Translations under genes and position numbers: made by a program
In this document: in pieces, positions 24,637 through 33,346 of the stretch
Numbering within the stretch: position 1 is the first letter of the stretch
How the letters are laid out: the number at the start of each line of letters is the position of its first letter
NCBI GenBank assembly: GCA_002721445.1
Contig: PBKN01000002.1
Coordinates: 2,629 to 53,296 of the forward strand
Direction: 5' to 3'
DNA length: 50,668 nt
From: Chloroflexota bacterium
GTDB taxonomy: Bacteria; Chloroflexota; Dehalococcoidia; Lucifugimonadales; GCA-002723415
Notes under the pieces: generated by a model
Seen by the model: the letters and a program-made list of their open reading frames with translations, nothing else
What the model was told of the DNA's origin: nothing
The model's database searches: none

Positions 24637-25561
24637 TTAAAAGTTTAATATTTTTTTCAACACCAATATTCACAATGAATTCTTGTAATTTAAAAGCTTT
24701 ATTAATATAAGCAAGTCCTATATATTTACCTAAACCAGGATTATATACATAAGATGTAATGATCCCTACATCTTTATGATCAAATACTATTTTGTCACCT
24801 GTATTAATTATTATTTCTGAATTCCATTCTATATTTACTAAAACTCTTTTTACTTTCTTATAAGTATTTAACCTAGCAATTACTTCTTGACCAATATAGC
24901 AACCTTTATTAAAGCTAATGTATTTTTCTAATTTAGCCTCTAGAGGATTAAATTTTTGCGTTATTTCTTTTTGAAACATTGGGACAGCTTCTTTAATCCT
25001 AATAATATTAAATATTTGATTACTAATATTAGATATCTTTAAATTTTGTAAATATTCAAATAATTTATTTTTTTCTTCTATATTAATTAGTATATCTACA
25101 GAGTCATGAGAAATAAATTTTGATTGAATTATATTCAATGTTTCAATTCTATCTGATAAGGAATTTAACAAAATGTTATTTGAATTTGGCCCAATTAGAG
25201 TTATATACAGAATTTCAGAAGTAACATTTTTTATACTTATATCTTCAATAATAGTATAAAAATTTATCCATTCTATAATTTCTTCTAATGCCCCCAAAGA
25301 ACAAGTTATAAAATAACCTTGAAAGCTTTTAGATATGGTTAAAACATCAATCATTCTACCTTTGTTTGTCGTAAGGACAGTGGTTATGCTCCCATTAGAA
25401 TAATCAAAATTAATCAAATCATTTGTAGATAAACGATTTAGAAGATCTAAAGCATCTTCGCCTGATATTTCTAAACATCCAACATCATCTCTTTCAATAA
25501 TGCCTATATTCTTATGAACATAATCATACTGGTCTTGTATACTTAGATCTGATAGTTTCAT
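24602..25561 (-). CDS. YgfZ/CAF17-like folate-binding Fe-S assembly factor
   Basis: A 319-aa GcvT-related protein. The YgfZ family signature K-G-C-Y-x-G-Q-E is seen as NKGCYIGQEVIARLNTYKKVKR, with Cys221. The N-terminal DVGCLEISGEDALDLLNRLSTND matches the start of the GcvT-like fold. YgfZ/IBA57-type proteins use folate and help assembly or repair of certain [4Fe-4S] enzymes. It is immediately followed on the same strand, 21 nt upstream in the coding order, by an A-type Fe-S carrier gene, and in other organisms IBA57 works with A-type carriers, so the pairing supports the call. The 3' end overlaps fabL by 35 nt. Confidence 0.88.
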   Translation of the reverse strand: MKLSDLSIQDQYDYVHKNIGIIERDDVGCLEISGEDALDLLNRLSTNDLINFDYSNGSITTVLTTNKGRMIDVLTISKSFQGYFITCSLGALEEIIEWINFYTIIEDISIKNVTSEILYITLIGPNSNNILLNSLSDRIETLNIIQSKFISHDSVDILINIEEKNKLFEYLQNLKISNISNQIFNIIRIKEAVPMFQKEITQKFNPLEAKLEKYISFNKGCYIGQEVIARLNTYKKVKRVLVNIEWNSEIIINTGDKIVFDHKDVGIITSYVYNPGLGKYIGLAYINKAFKLQEFIVNIGVEKNIKLLITHLENSPHQL

Positions 25562-25582
25562 TGAAAATCACAAATTAACTAT

Positions 25583-25933
25583 TTATACACTAAATGAAGT
25601 ACCGCAACCACATGATGTTTTAGCATTAGGATTATCGAAAACGAAACCTTTTCCATTAAGCCCTCCAGAATAATCTAATATTGTTCCAGCTAAAAATATA
25701 TAGGATTTTTTATCTATATATAATTCCATTCCTTGATCCTTAATTACTTTATCATTTTCTTTAGGGCCATCAACTATATCAAGAACGTAAGTTAAACCTG
25801 AGCAACCCCCTCCTTTAACTCCAACTCTAAGATTTGGAGTCTCTTTACCTTCCTTGCTCGCAAATTCTTTAACATGCTTAGCAGCATTTTCGGAAATTGA
25901 TATGGTTAAAGGTTTAAATTCGGAATTAGCCAT
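25583..25933 (-). CDS. A-type iron-sulfur carrier (IscA/ErpA/HesB family)
   Basis: A 116-aa protein with the three invariant cysteines of A-type carriers: C44 in VGVKGGGCSGLTYVLD and C108 and C110 in NAKTSCGCGTSF. It takes up a cluster from a scaffold and delivers it to target enzymes. Residues 1-10 are extra compared with the shortest members. It is transcribed just ahead of the YgfZ-like gene (21-nt gap), forming a small Fe-S maturation operon. Whether it is the IscA, SufA or ErpA subtype cannot be settled from sequence, so no symbol is given. Confidence 0.92.
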   Translation of the reverse strand: MANSEFKPLTISISENAAKHVKEFASKEGKETPNLRVGVKGGGCSGLTYVLDIVDGPKENDKVIKDQGMELYIDKKSYIFLAGTILDYSGGLNGKGFVFDNPNAKTSCGCGTSFSV

Positions 25934-26110
25934 TTATCACCAAATATTATTTATAGATAGTATTTACATATTAAATTAAAAACCTAATTATAGTCAATAA
26001 AATTGAATTATAGTAATCCTTAAATTTATTGACTTACTTTTAAGTAAACGAATTTACCTGTAATATATTATTAAAATCTAATTTTTTAATTAATTATTTA
26101 GGAGTAAAAA

Positions 26111-26887
26111 ATGTACCCCTTAGATTTATCAAAAAAAGTAGCCTTGGTTTTTGGAGTTGCCAATAGTAGAAGCATAGCATGGAGTATAGCTAATATATTA
26201 CATGAAGCTGGGGCACAAATAATTTTAGCTTATCAAAATGAAAGAGTAAAAAAATCTGTAGAAAAGCTTGTTTCTGAATGGGATAATTCTTTCTTGGTAG
26301 AATGTGATGTGAGTAAAGAAGAAAATGTAGTTAAAACCATAGATGAAGTTTCAAAAATAACCAAAAGCATAGACATAGTTGTTCATAGTATAGCATTTGC
26401 GAATAGAGATAATTTAGGTGGACAATTTTTAAAAACTTCTCAGGAAGATTTTAAAACTGCACTAGACATAAGTGCATTCTCTTTAATTTCTATTGCAAAA
26501 CACAGCTCTAAATTAATGACTAATAATGGAGGAAGTATACTAACTTTAACTTTCCAAGCATCAAACAGAGTATTCCCCGGATACAACGTAATGGGTACAG
26601 CAAAAGCTGCACTAGAAAATGAAGTAAGACAATTAGCATACGATCTTGGAGAATCAAATATTAGAGTAAATGCAATATCTGCTGGCCCTTTAGACACATT
26701 GTCATCAAGGGTAATTAGTCATTACCACGACATGAAAAATGCTGCCTCTAACAGATCCCCGTTAAAAAGAAACATAACTCATGATGAAGTTGCTAAAACA
26801 GCACTTTATTTAGCAAGTGAAATGTCTAGTGGTGTCACTGGTGAAATTCTTCACGTAGATGCTGGTTATAATATAATGGGTATATAA
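26111..26887 (+). CDS. fabI: FabI-like NADH-dependent enoyl-ACP reductase
   Basis: A 258-aa SDR of the FabI type. It has the variant cofactor loop VFGVANSRSIAWSIA (about 13-27), VVHSIAFANRDNLGG (about 90-104), the Y-x6-K site GYNVMGTAK (Y158, K165) and the typical NAISAGPLDTL. The residue aligned with E. coli FabI Tyr146 is Phe148 (TLTFQASNR against LSYLGAERA), and the flexible substrate loop is FabI-like. RBS TAGGAG lies 7 nt before the ATG. It is alone before tRNA-Pro. With the FabL-like gene 1.5 kb away this gives two enoyl reductases. An altered chain length or role is possible because of the Phe. Confidence 0.85.
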   Translation: MYPLDLSKKVALVFGVANSRSIAWSIANILHEAGAQIILAYQNERVKKSVEKLVSEWDNSFLVECDVSKEENVVKTIDEVSKITKSIDIVVHSIAFANRDNLGGQFLKTSQEDFKTALDISAFSLISIAKHSSKLMTNNGGSILTLTFQASNRVFPGYNVMGTAKAALENEVRQLAYDLGESNIRVNAISAGPLDTLSSRVISHYHDMKNAASNRSPLKRNITHDEVAKTALYLASEMSSGVTGEILHVDAGYNIMGI

Positions 26888-26903
26888 TTTTAATATAACC
26901 TAT

Positions 26904-26933
26904 TTAGCATCTGATTTAATATCATGGTATAGT
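26904..26933 (+). promoter_or_regulatory. Candidate promoter for tRNA-Pro
   Basis: TTAGCA (26904-26909) and TATAGT (26928-26933) with an 18-nt spacer end 15 nt before the mature tRNA 5' end. The match is moderate. Confidence 0.35.
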
Positions 26934-26947
26934 TAATAGATTGTCAA

Positions 26948-27020
26948 CGGGGCGTGGCGCAGTTGGTAGCGCGCAGCGTTTGGGACGCTGAGGTCGCTGG
27001 TTCGAGCCCAGTCGCCCCGA
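26948..27020 (+). tRNA. tRNA-Pro (anticodon UGG)
   Basis: A 73-nt cloverleaf. The acceptor stem pairs CGGGGCG (26948-26954) with CGCCCCG (27013-27019), followed by discriminator A27020. The anticodon stem is CAGCG/CGCTG around loop TTTGGGA, with anticodon TGG at 26981-26983, reading CCA and, by wobble, other Pro codons. The T loop is TTCGAGC. The next bases are TACTTTC, so CCA is not encoded and must be added. It lies between the FabI-like gene and a 90-aa protein gene. Confidence 0.96.
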
Positions 27021-27044
27021 TACTTTCTTTTATATATTAAAAAA

Positions 27045-27068
27045 ATAATAAAATTTAAATTTTATTAT
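27045..27068. repeat. 24-nt A/T-only perfect palindrome
   Basis: ATAATAAAATTT joined to its exact reverse complement lies between tRNA-Pro and the next gene, just ahead of its AGGAG ribosome site. It may be a weak terminator of the tRNA transcript or simply a product of extreme AT content. Confidence 0.45.
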
Positions 27069-27081
27069 AGGAGATGCTTAT

Positions 27082-27354
27082 ATGAGTATAAAAGTTATTG
27101 TTTCACTGAATGTAAAAGATTTCGAAAGCTTTGGTAATGTATTCAACAGCGAGGGAGCAAAAAATGCTCGAAAAAAAGCAGGATTAATAGCGGAAGCACA
27201 CAAGAATTTAGATAATCCTACTAATGCAGTTGTACTCGGCACAGTAACCTCCAAGGAAGATTTCCTTAGTTTTATTTCTACTCCAGAACAGGGAGAAAGA
27301 ATGAAATCAGCTGGAGTGATATCAGAGCCTACCGTGACATTTTTGGAAAATTAA
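27082..27354 (+). CDS. Small protein of likely dimeric alpha/beta-barrel type, unknown function
   Basis: A 90-aa soluble protein I cannot name. The layout is strand (SIKVIVSLNV), helix (KDFESFGNVFN), a loop and helix (AKNARKKAGLIAEA), strand (AVVLGTVTS), helix (KEDFLSFISTPEQGERMKSAG) and strand (PTVTFLE), which fits a ferredoxin-like half barrel as in ABM or EthD-like proteins. The ATG has GGAGATGC close upstream (spacing 8 nt from AGGAG). It is monocistronic between tRNA-Pro and a convergent exoribonuclease gene. Proteins of similar size and layout recur at 41503 and 43842, but I see no convincing sequence identity between them. Confidence 0.75.
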   Translation: MSIKVIVSLNVKDFESFGNVFNSEGAKNARKKAGLIAEAHKNLDNPTNAVVLGTVTSKEDFLSFISTPEQGERMKSAGVISEPTVTFLEN

Positions 27355-27444
27355 TTCCTCAATGAAAAAACATGCAAAAGTCATAATAAATAGCATTAGG
27401 GACCCTAAATGGACTGAATTATTTAGTCACACTGCTACTTAATT

Positions 27445-28800
27445 TTAAATTTTGTTTTTAAATATAAAATTTACTGATCTATTCATTAAGTCTACATTTT
27501 TAATATTAAAATTTACACGGTCCCCTTGAAAGCAAACCTCAGGAATATAACACTTGAATCTAAAAGGAATTTCTTGAAGCTCTAAAAGAGCAAGTCCATT
27601 AAGATTGCTTTCAAGAACTATGCCTACAAAACATTTGCTAAGGTTCTTTTGAATTAGGTCATCCAAAATATGATCAAAATATCTAACAATCCAGAACTTT
27701 TCTCTTTCCCTTTCAAATTTGGATATAGACTTTAATTTTATGACTGACTTTTCAATAATCAATTTCAAATCATCAGCAGTATAAGTAATCTTATTATAGA
27801 ATTTATAATTAATAATTTGTCTTTGCATAATTAGATCAAAATACCTTCTTAAAGGAGAAGTAGATTGTATATATTTGTCTACTCCCATAAAAAAATGAGG
27901 AGAAGGATTAGTGCTAAAAGCTGCAGGTTTCATTTTTTTATAAACTATATACCTTTTAACTATACTTGATAAATCTTGAAGATCTAAATCATCAATTTCA
28001 ATCTTTTCCTGAGTTCTATAAATCACAGGCAATTCTGAATCATAACAAAATTCAGCTAAAATTCTATTGTAAAGAATCATTAATTCACTAACTATCAATT
28101 TTGACTTCGCAATTTGATCAGCAACTCTAACATCAATTTCTCCATTATCCAACAAATTTATTTCCATATTAGGCTTGTCTAATATTAAAGCTTCCTTTGT
28201 AATCCTTTTATTATTCAATATAGAACTGACAGAATATAATTGTTCAAATAAAGAGAATAATTTATGATTTTTATCTTTTAAAATTAATTCAACATCTTCA
28301 TATTTTAAGGCTAATTTATTCTCAACTTTCGATACTATAATCTCTGAATCCAATATGTTAGCATCAGCATCTATTTTAATTAAAACGGACAAAGATTTTC
28401 TTAATTTAAAAGGATCTAAACTACCAAATTTTTCAATAAAATATTGAGGCAACATTGAAATGTTTGCATTCAAAGAATAAATAGATGAACTACGATTACT
28501 TGCCTCTATATCAATCAAACTTTTGTAAGGTATAAAAGAAGCAACATTACTAATATGTATACCTAAAGAATATGTATCTTCACCAATATTTTTTTCAAAT
28601 GAAATAATATCATCTCTGTCGTTAGTAGATTTGCCATCTATTGAAAAACAAAATAATGAAGATAGATCTTGCAAATGAGCTTCTTCTTTATAATTAATCT
28701 TGCTAAATTCCTCATATAATTCTTTTTTAAAAGGTTTATTATTATGAGAAATACCTGATTTCAATAAATCATCTTGAAGAAATTTTATATCTTTATCCAT
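27445..28800 (-). CDS. Compact RNB-domain exoribonuclease (RNase II/R family)
   Basis: A 451-aa 3'-5' exoribonuclease of the RNB family. The catalytic aspartates occur in FSIDGKSTNDRDDIISFE (D55, D61, D63, D64). HISNVASFIPYKSLIDIEA is the usual next block, and the RNB end motif is YIQSTSPLRRYFDLIMQRQI (about 308-327). It lacks the N-terminal cold-shock domains of RNase R and RNase II; only about 50 residues precede the catalytic block. The last 70 residues (CFVGIVLESNLNGLALLEL onward) look like a degenerate S1 domain. Short RNB proteins of this sort are known in Deinococcus and cyanobacteria. It is divergent from the CoA-transferase operon. Confidence 0.88.
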   Translation of the reverse strand: MDKDIKFLQDDLLKSGISHNNKPFKKELYEEFSKINYKEEAHLQDLSSLFCFSIDGKSTNDRDDIISFEKNIGEDTYSLGIHISNVASFIPYKSLIDIEASNRSSSIYSLNANISMLPQYFIEKFGSLDPFKLRKSLSVLIKIDADANILDSEIIVSKVENKLALKYEDVELILKDKNHKLFSLFEQLYSVSSILNNKRITKEALILDKPNMEINLLDNGEIDVRVADQIAKSKLIVSELMILYNRILAEFCYDSELPVIYRTQEKIEIDDLDLQDLSSIVKRYIVYKKMKPAAFSTNPSPHFFMGVDKYIQSTSPLRRYFDLIMQRQIINYKFYNKITYTADDLKLIIEKSVIKLKSISKFEREREKFWIVRYFDHILDDLIQKNLSKCFVGIVLESNLNGLALLELQEIPFRFKCYIPEVCFQGDRVNFNIKNVDLMNRSVNFIFKNKI

Positions 28801-28937
28801 AATATATTTATTATATTAAAAAACTAATTTAATGTGTAATCATTTTATCTGTTGAGAAGAAGTAAAACAAAGACTATAATAATGCCTATAGTATAATTTA
28901 AATTTACTAAAACAAGAAAGAAATACTCCTATCTTTT

Positions 28938-30116
28938 ATGGCTTCTTTAAGTGGAATAAAAGTATTAGATATGACTAATGAATCTGGTGCATTTGCTTCA
29001 AGAATACTTGCAGATTTAGGTGCAGATGTAATACTTATAGAACCTCCTCAAGGAGGAAGAATAAGAAATTTAGCACCATTTCTAGATAATAAAAAAGGAA
29101 TCGAAAGAAGCCTATATCACCTTCATCATAATGCAAATAAAAGATCATTAATATTAGATATATCTAATGATAATGACCTAAAAGTTTTAAAAAAATTAGC
29201 CTCTGAAATAGATATTATAATAGAAACATTCGCACCTGGGGAAATGGCTAAATTTAGTTTAGACTATAATACATTAAAAAAAATTAACCCTAAATTAATT
29301 TACGTTTCAATAACTCCTTACGGACAACATGGAGATTGGAAAAACAGGACAGGAAATGACTTAACTGCTGCTGCGTCTAGCGGTTTAGTTTTCGTAGCAG
29401 GGCAATCAAAAGACCCTCCTACACAAGCAGCAGGAGACCAGTCATATAAAATGGCTTCCCTTGCTGCAACATCAGGAGTACTAATAGCACTTATCGGAAG
29501 ACAATCAAACCAAAAGAATACTGGAACATATATAGATATATCCATACAAGAATCAACTTCTATGGCAGCATTACAAACTTCCAACGCAAATCATTTCACA
29601 AGAGATGGAAATATACCTCAACGACCAGGAATGACTCGAGGCGTATTTAAATGTGCTGATGGGAAATGGACAACTCTGAATGTTTCTAGTGATAGATATA
29701 AAATTTTTCTAAATTGGGTAAAAGATTCAGGAATAAATGTAAATATAGATTATGAAATGAGCAAAATTAATACTGAAGGTCCTATGTTAGTACCAAAAGT
29801 ATTAAATTTTACCAAAACTCTTGCTTCGACCCTTAATAGAACAGACTTCCTCGAAAAAGCTTGGAGCCTTGATCTAATGGCTTTACCTGTTAACGATTTT
29901 CATGATCTCAAAGAAAATAACCATCTTATAGAAACTAAACAATTTTCAGATGTATGGCATGAACATCTTAACCAGACTTTAGGTTTCAGCAAAAGTATTG
30001 TAGATGTATTTGAAAAAAAAATACGATTAAATAGAGCCCCTCTTTTAGGCGAACATACAAATGATATCTTAGAAGAATTTAAAATTAAATTGAAGAAAAA
30101 TGGAAATAAGGAATGA
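28938..30116 (+). CDS. Family III CoA-transferase (CaiB/BaiF type)
   Basis: A 392-aa CoA-transferase of the formyl-CoA transferase fold, which moves CoA between carboxylic acids through an aspartyl-CoA intermediate. The likely catalytic Asp is D167 in TQAAGDQSYKMASLAATSG, in the position of FRC D169. Other family parts: ASRILADLGADVILIEPP (about 20-37), FAPGEMAKFSLDYNTLKKINPKLIYVSITPYGQHG, and the C-terminal NRAPLLGEHTNDIL. The usual N-terminal GP before the Leu-rich helix is replaced (NESGAF). The downstream CoA-transferase overlaps by 4 nt (ATGA), suggesting a heterodimer or two related steps. The acid used is unknown. Confidence 0.92.
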   Translation: MASLSGIKVLDMTNESGAFASRILADLGADVILIEPPQGGRIRNLAPFLDNKKGIERSLYHLHHNANKRSLILDISNDNDLKVLKKLASEIDIIIETFAPGEMAKFSLDYNTLKKINPKLIYVSITPYGQHGDWKNRTGNDLTAAASSGLVFVAGQSKDPPTQAAGDQSYKMASLAATSGVLIALIGRQSNQKNTGTYIDISIQESTSMAALQTSNANHFTRDGNIPQRPGMTRGVFKCADGKWTTLNVSSDRYKIFLNWVKDSGINVNIDYEMSKINTEGPMLVPKVLNFTKTLASTLNRTDFLEKAWSLDLMALPVNDFHDLKENNHLIETKQFSDVWHEHLNQTLGFSKSIVDVFEKKIRLNRAPLLGEHTNDILEEFKIKLKKNGNKE

Positions 30117-31327
30117 ACACAAGCTTACCTTTAAAAGGTATTAGAATTTTAGACTTTTGTTGGGTATTAGCAGGCCCTCTTGGAACTAGAATTCTCGCAA
30201 ATTATGGAGCGGAAATAATCAAAATTGAGACTGATACACATCAGAGCAGTAAACGTACAGGAATAAGACCTGATGGTACGCCTGGGCCAAATATAGACCC
30301 CTTATATAACAATGCAAATACTGGTAAAAAATCATTTACTGTTAATCTAAAAACTAAAGAAGGAAAAAATATTATTAAACAACTAATCTCTATATCTGAT
30401 GTTACAACTAATAACTTTAGGCCATCAGTTATGGGGAAATTGGGCTTTGACTATGAGTCATTAAAAAAAATTAACCCTAAAATTATAATGGTAAATATTC
30501 CAGGCTGCTCAGTAAAAGGCCCATGGTCCAATATTAGAACCTTAGGTAATATGATAATGGGTTCTTCAGGATTAAATTCAATAACAGGCTTTCCTGAAAG
30601 GCCTCCAAGTGGGATGGGAGTGGCTTACCCTGATTTCACTACTCCATACATTATTGCGACATCAATTTTGGCTGCCTTATTAGAAAGATCGACTACAGGA
30701 AAAGGGCAAGAACTTAATATTGGTCAATTGGCAACTGCAATTCCTCTACTTGGAGTAGAGTGGATGCAATTTAAATCAACAGGAATTCAACCTGAAAAAA
30801 ACCAAAATAGAGACCTTAATTTTTGTCCACATGGCTTATATCCATCTAAAGGTAAAGACCAATGGTGCGCAATAGCTGTTAAAACTGATCGAGAATGGAA
30901 AAATTTATGTAAAATTATAGATCGCCCTGAACTTATTAACAATAATAAATTTCAATCTCACTCAAATAGAAAAACTAATGAAAATGAAATTGATGCTGAA
31001 TTAAGTAAATGGACTATAAATATTAACAAATGGGAAATAGCAAATATTTTACAAGATCATGGTATTGCTTCTGCTGCGGTTGAAGATTTACAAGAAACGC
31101 TATTAATAGACCCTCATATGCAAAACCATTATCAACATGTAGTTCAGCCAAGTGATAAAGATCTCGATATAGTTATTGATAAAGATCCAATCAAGTTTAA
31201 TAGCAAGCAAAATGATTTGACTAGATCACCAATGATGGGAGAACATAATAATTATGTGTTAAATGATCTTCTCAATATCTCAAAAAAAGAAATTGACAAA
31301 CTAATCTCAAATGGCATTATAAAGTAA
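30113..31327 (+). CDS. Family III CoA-transferase (CaiB/BaiF type), second copy
   Basis: A 404-aa relative of the preceding gene. It has the full N-terminal motif VLAGPLGTRILANYGAEIIKIE (about 18-39), NFRPSVMGKLGFDYESLKKINPKIIMVNIPG, the likely catalytic D174 in GMGVAYPDFTTPY and the ending RSPMMGEHNNYVL. It differs enough from the first copy to be an old duplication rather than a recent one. The ATG overlaps the preceding stop codon as ATGA. The next gene is a 270-aa hotdog-like protein, so the three probably act on one acyl-CoA substrate, such as activation of a dicarboxylic or hydroxy acid followed by (de)hydration. That pathway is inference. Confidence 0.92.
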   Translation: MNTSLPLKGIRILDFCWVLAGPLGTRILANYGAEIIKIETDTHQSSKRTGIRPDGTPGPNIDPLYNNANTGKKSFTVNLKTKEGKNIIKQLISISDVTTNNFRPSVMGKLGFDYESLKKINPKIIMVNIPGCSVKGPWSNIRTLGNMIMGSSGLNSITGFPERPPSGMGVAYPDFTTPYIIATSILAALLERSTTGKGQELNIGQLATAIPLLGVEWMQFKSTGIQPEKNQNRDLNFCPHGLYPSKGKDQWCAIAVKTDREWKNLCKIIDRPELINNNKFQSHSNRKTNENEIDAELSKWTININKWEIANILQDHGIASAAVEDLQETLLIDPHMQNHYQHVVQPSDKDLDIVIDKDPIKFNSKQNDLTRSPMMGEHNNYVLNDLLNISKKEIDKLISNGIIK

Positions 31328-31350
31328 TTATTATTAAATAAAGGAAATAA

Positions 31351-32163
31351 ATGTCGATGCGCACAAACATTATTAATGGAAACTGGAGATTATTACCTAA
31401 TCATGCAGAAGATGAAAAAGGTACTATACATGATAATTTCAAAGCTATAAAACGAGGGTTTAGGAGAGGCATTGTTGGCGGTCCTACTGTAGCTCAAGCA
31501 ATTTTCCCAACTTTAAGAAAAATCTTTGGAGGAAAATGGCTAGAAAATGGATGGCTATCAGTAAAATTTATTAGCCCTGTTTATGACGACGAAGAAATAC
31601 AAGAAATTGCTGAAATAACAAATAAAAACTCAATAAAACTTCAAATTTTAACAAAAGGAAATCGTCTCGCTTTAATTGGAAATGCCGGTATAGGAAATTC
31701 TCCCCCCTGGAACATAAATAAAGACCTTCAAAAGGGAGCTGATAAAGCTTTTCCAGATATAAAAATAGGATTTAGATTTGATGATGTTAAATTTACTATA
31801 AGTGAAGAGGATGTTGTATTGATTTGCGAAGGAGCTGATGATAGTGAAATTTGGTTAAAAAATTTAAACACACTATCAAAAGCTTATGCACCTCCAATAA
31901 CAGTCTTTAATCCAGCTACTAAACCTGTACAAAATTTAGTCCTTAGCCACCCAGTTGACCATGCAGGAATGAACGCTGAATTCGAATTATTAATACATAA
32001 GCCATTTATTATCGACAGAAAATATACGATAAAAATGAAAATTGTTGATAAAGGAATAGGTTTAAAAACATGGTTTTGGACTACTCAATTTGGTGTTTTA
32101 GATAACCAAAATAATCTTATAATCACAGCTCGCCAAAAGTGCAAATGGTTTTATGATAATTAA
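31351..32163 (+). CDS. Putative double-hotdog acyl-CoA dehydratase/thioesterase-like protein
   Basis: A 270-aa soluble protein whose family I recognise only loosely. The first half has a long helix followed by strands (FRRGIVGGPTVAQAIFPTLRKIFGGKWLENGWLSVKFISPVYDDEEI, about 37-80), much like the FG(x)GTVxxA-helix and strands of MaoC-type hotdogs. The second half repeats the plan (SHPVDHAGMNAEFELLIHKPFIIDRKYTIKMKIVDKG, about 205-241). No clear D/H catalytic pair of the GDxNPxH type is present, although H205 and D208 in SHPVDHAG are candidates. It has an AAAGGAAAT ribosome site. It lies 23 nt after the second CoA-transferase. A hydratase, thioesterase or acyl-CoA binding role is possible. Confidence 0.6.
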   Translation: MSMRTNIINGNWRLLPNHAEDEKGTIHDNFKAIKRGFRRGIVGGPTVAQAIFPTLRKIFGGKWLENGWLSVKFISPVYDDEEIQEIAEITNKNSIKLQILTKGNRLALIGNAGIGNSPPWNINKDLQKGADKAFPDIKIGFRFDDVKFTISEEDVVLICEGADDSEIWLKNLNTLSKAYAPPITVFNPATKPVQNLVLSHPVDHAGMNAEFELLIHKPFIIDRKYTIKMKIVDKGIGLKTWFWTTQFGVLDNQNNLIITARQKCKWFYDN

Positions 32164-32206
32164 GTAACAACATATTACTATTAAAAATTAACCCGAAAGT
32201 TGAAAT

Positions 32207-33328
32207 TTGAAATCTGATATATATAGCCCTATAAAAATTCTCGAAATCTTAAGTTCCGTTAATTCTGCTCCATATTATGAAAGTCAGACGAGTAAATTGA
32301 TAATTAATTTACTAGCAAAATTTAATATACCTTTTTTTAAGGATGATTTTGGAAATATAATTGCTCATTATAAACCTGATAAATTAAATAAAAATATTAA
32401 CCCTATTGCATTCGTTGCCCATATGGATCATCCAGGATTTGAAGCTATTTCTTATAATCAAAATAATGAATTAGAAGCAAAACCCTTAGGTGGAGTCCCT
32501 CTTTCATCATTAAAATCACAAAATGCTATATTGATTAAATCTGCAAAAGGCGACTGGGTTAAAGGTATTATAAAACCAGCAAATAATAATACAGAAAATA
32601 AAATTGTATATGTTGATTTAAATAATGAAACCCCTATAAAACTACCAGCACCAATAGTTTTTGATTTAAAAAAGTTTTTTATCAAAGATAACATTATATA
32701 TATGAGAGCGATAGATGATTTAGCAGGATGCAGTAGTATTCTTTCAGCTTTATGCCAAATTGCTGAAAATAAAATAAAAGCTAATTTATATGCAGTTTTC
32801 ACTAGAGCAGAAGAAGTTGGGCTAATAGGTGCAAGATTAATATGTGAAAACAAAATTCTACCTATAAATACAACTATAGTATCTGTAGAATCTAGCCCTC
32901 TAATTTATGGGGTATTACAAGGTGAAGGGCCTATAATACGAACAGGAGACAAGCAAACTACTTTTAATTATGAAGCTGAACAAATACTAATTGAATCCTT
33001 AAAAAATCTGCAATCAATAAACCCTGGTTTTAAAGGGCAGCGCAAACTTATGGATGGAGGAACTTGTGAAGGGACAGCATTTAATATAGAAGGCTATAAA
33101 ACTACTGGAATAGCTTTTCCTTTGAAGAATTACCATAATGCATCAGATGGAATATACAATAAAACAAGTAAAATTGTTGAAGAATCAATTTTTATCGATG
33201 ACTATTTAGGCGGAGTTGAACTAATTAAAGAATCTGTTATTGTAAACAATAAAATTAATAAAAAATCCCCAAAATTAGAATCCATTCCTAACAATATAAG
33301 AAAAAAATTAACTGAATCAAATATTTAA
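32207..33328 (+). CDS. M42/M20-like metallopeptidase (glutamyl aminopeptidase-like)
   Basis: A 373-aa di-metal peptidase of the MH clan. Ligand motifs are in order: VAHMDHPGF (H72), RAIDDLAGC with the bridging Asp (about 166-167), the catalytic pair in TRAEEVGLIGA (E about 202-203), VSVESSP (acidic ligand about 226) and NYHNASDG with the last His near 325. The HxDxPG start and EEVG block fit M42 tetrahedral aminopeptidases. The start codon is TTG at 32207 with GAAAG upstream. It is the fourth gene of the + strand run from 28938 and precedes mutL by 18 nt. A cytoplasmic peptidase is likely; a deacylase is possible. Confidence 0.82.
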   Translation: MKSDIYSPIKILEILSSVNSAPYYESQTSKLIINLLAKFNIPFFKDDFGNIIAHYKPDKLNKNINPIAFVAHMDHPGFEAISYNQNNELEAKPLGGVPLSSLKSQNAILIKSAKGDWVKGIIKPANNNTENKIVYVDLNNETPIKLPAPIVFDLKKFFIKDNIIYMRAIDDLAGCSSILSALCQIAENKIKANLYAVFTRAEEVGLIGARLICENKILPINTTIVSVESSPLIYGVLQGEGPIIRTGDKQTTFNYEAEQILIESLKNLQSINPGFKGQRKLMDGGTCEGTAFNIEGYKTTGIAFPLKNYHNASDGIYNKTSKIVEESIFIDDYLGGVELIKESVIVNNKINKKSPKLESIPNNIRKKLTESNI

Positions 33329-33346
33329 AAACTGACTTAAAAAAAC

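Noticed and set aside
27362-27442. 26-codon frame after the 27082 gene
   Set aside because: Too short, no ribosome site and no protein-like features; it reads toward the convergent exoribonuclease gene.
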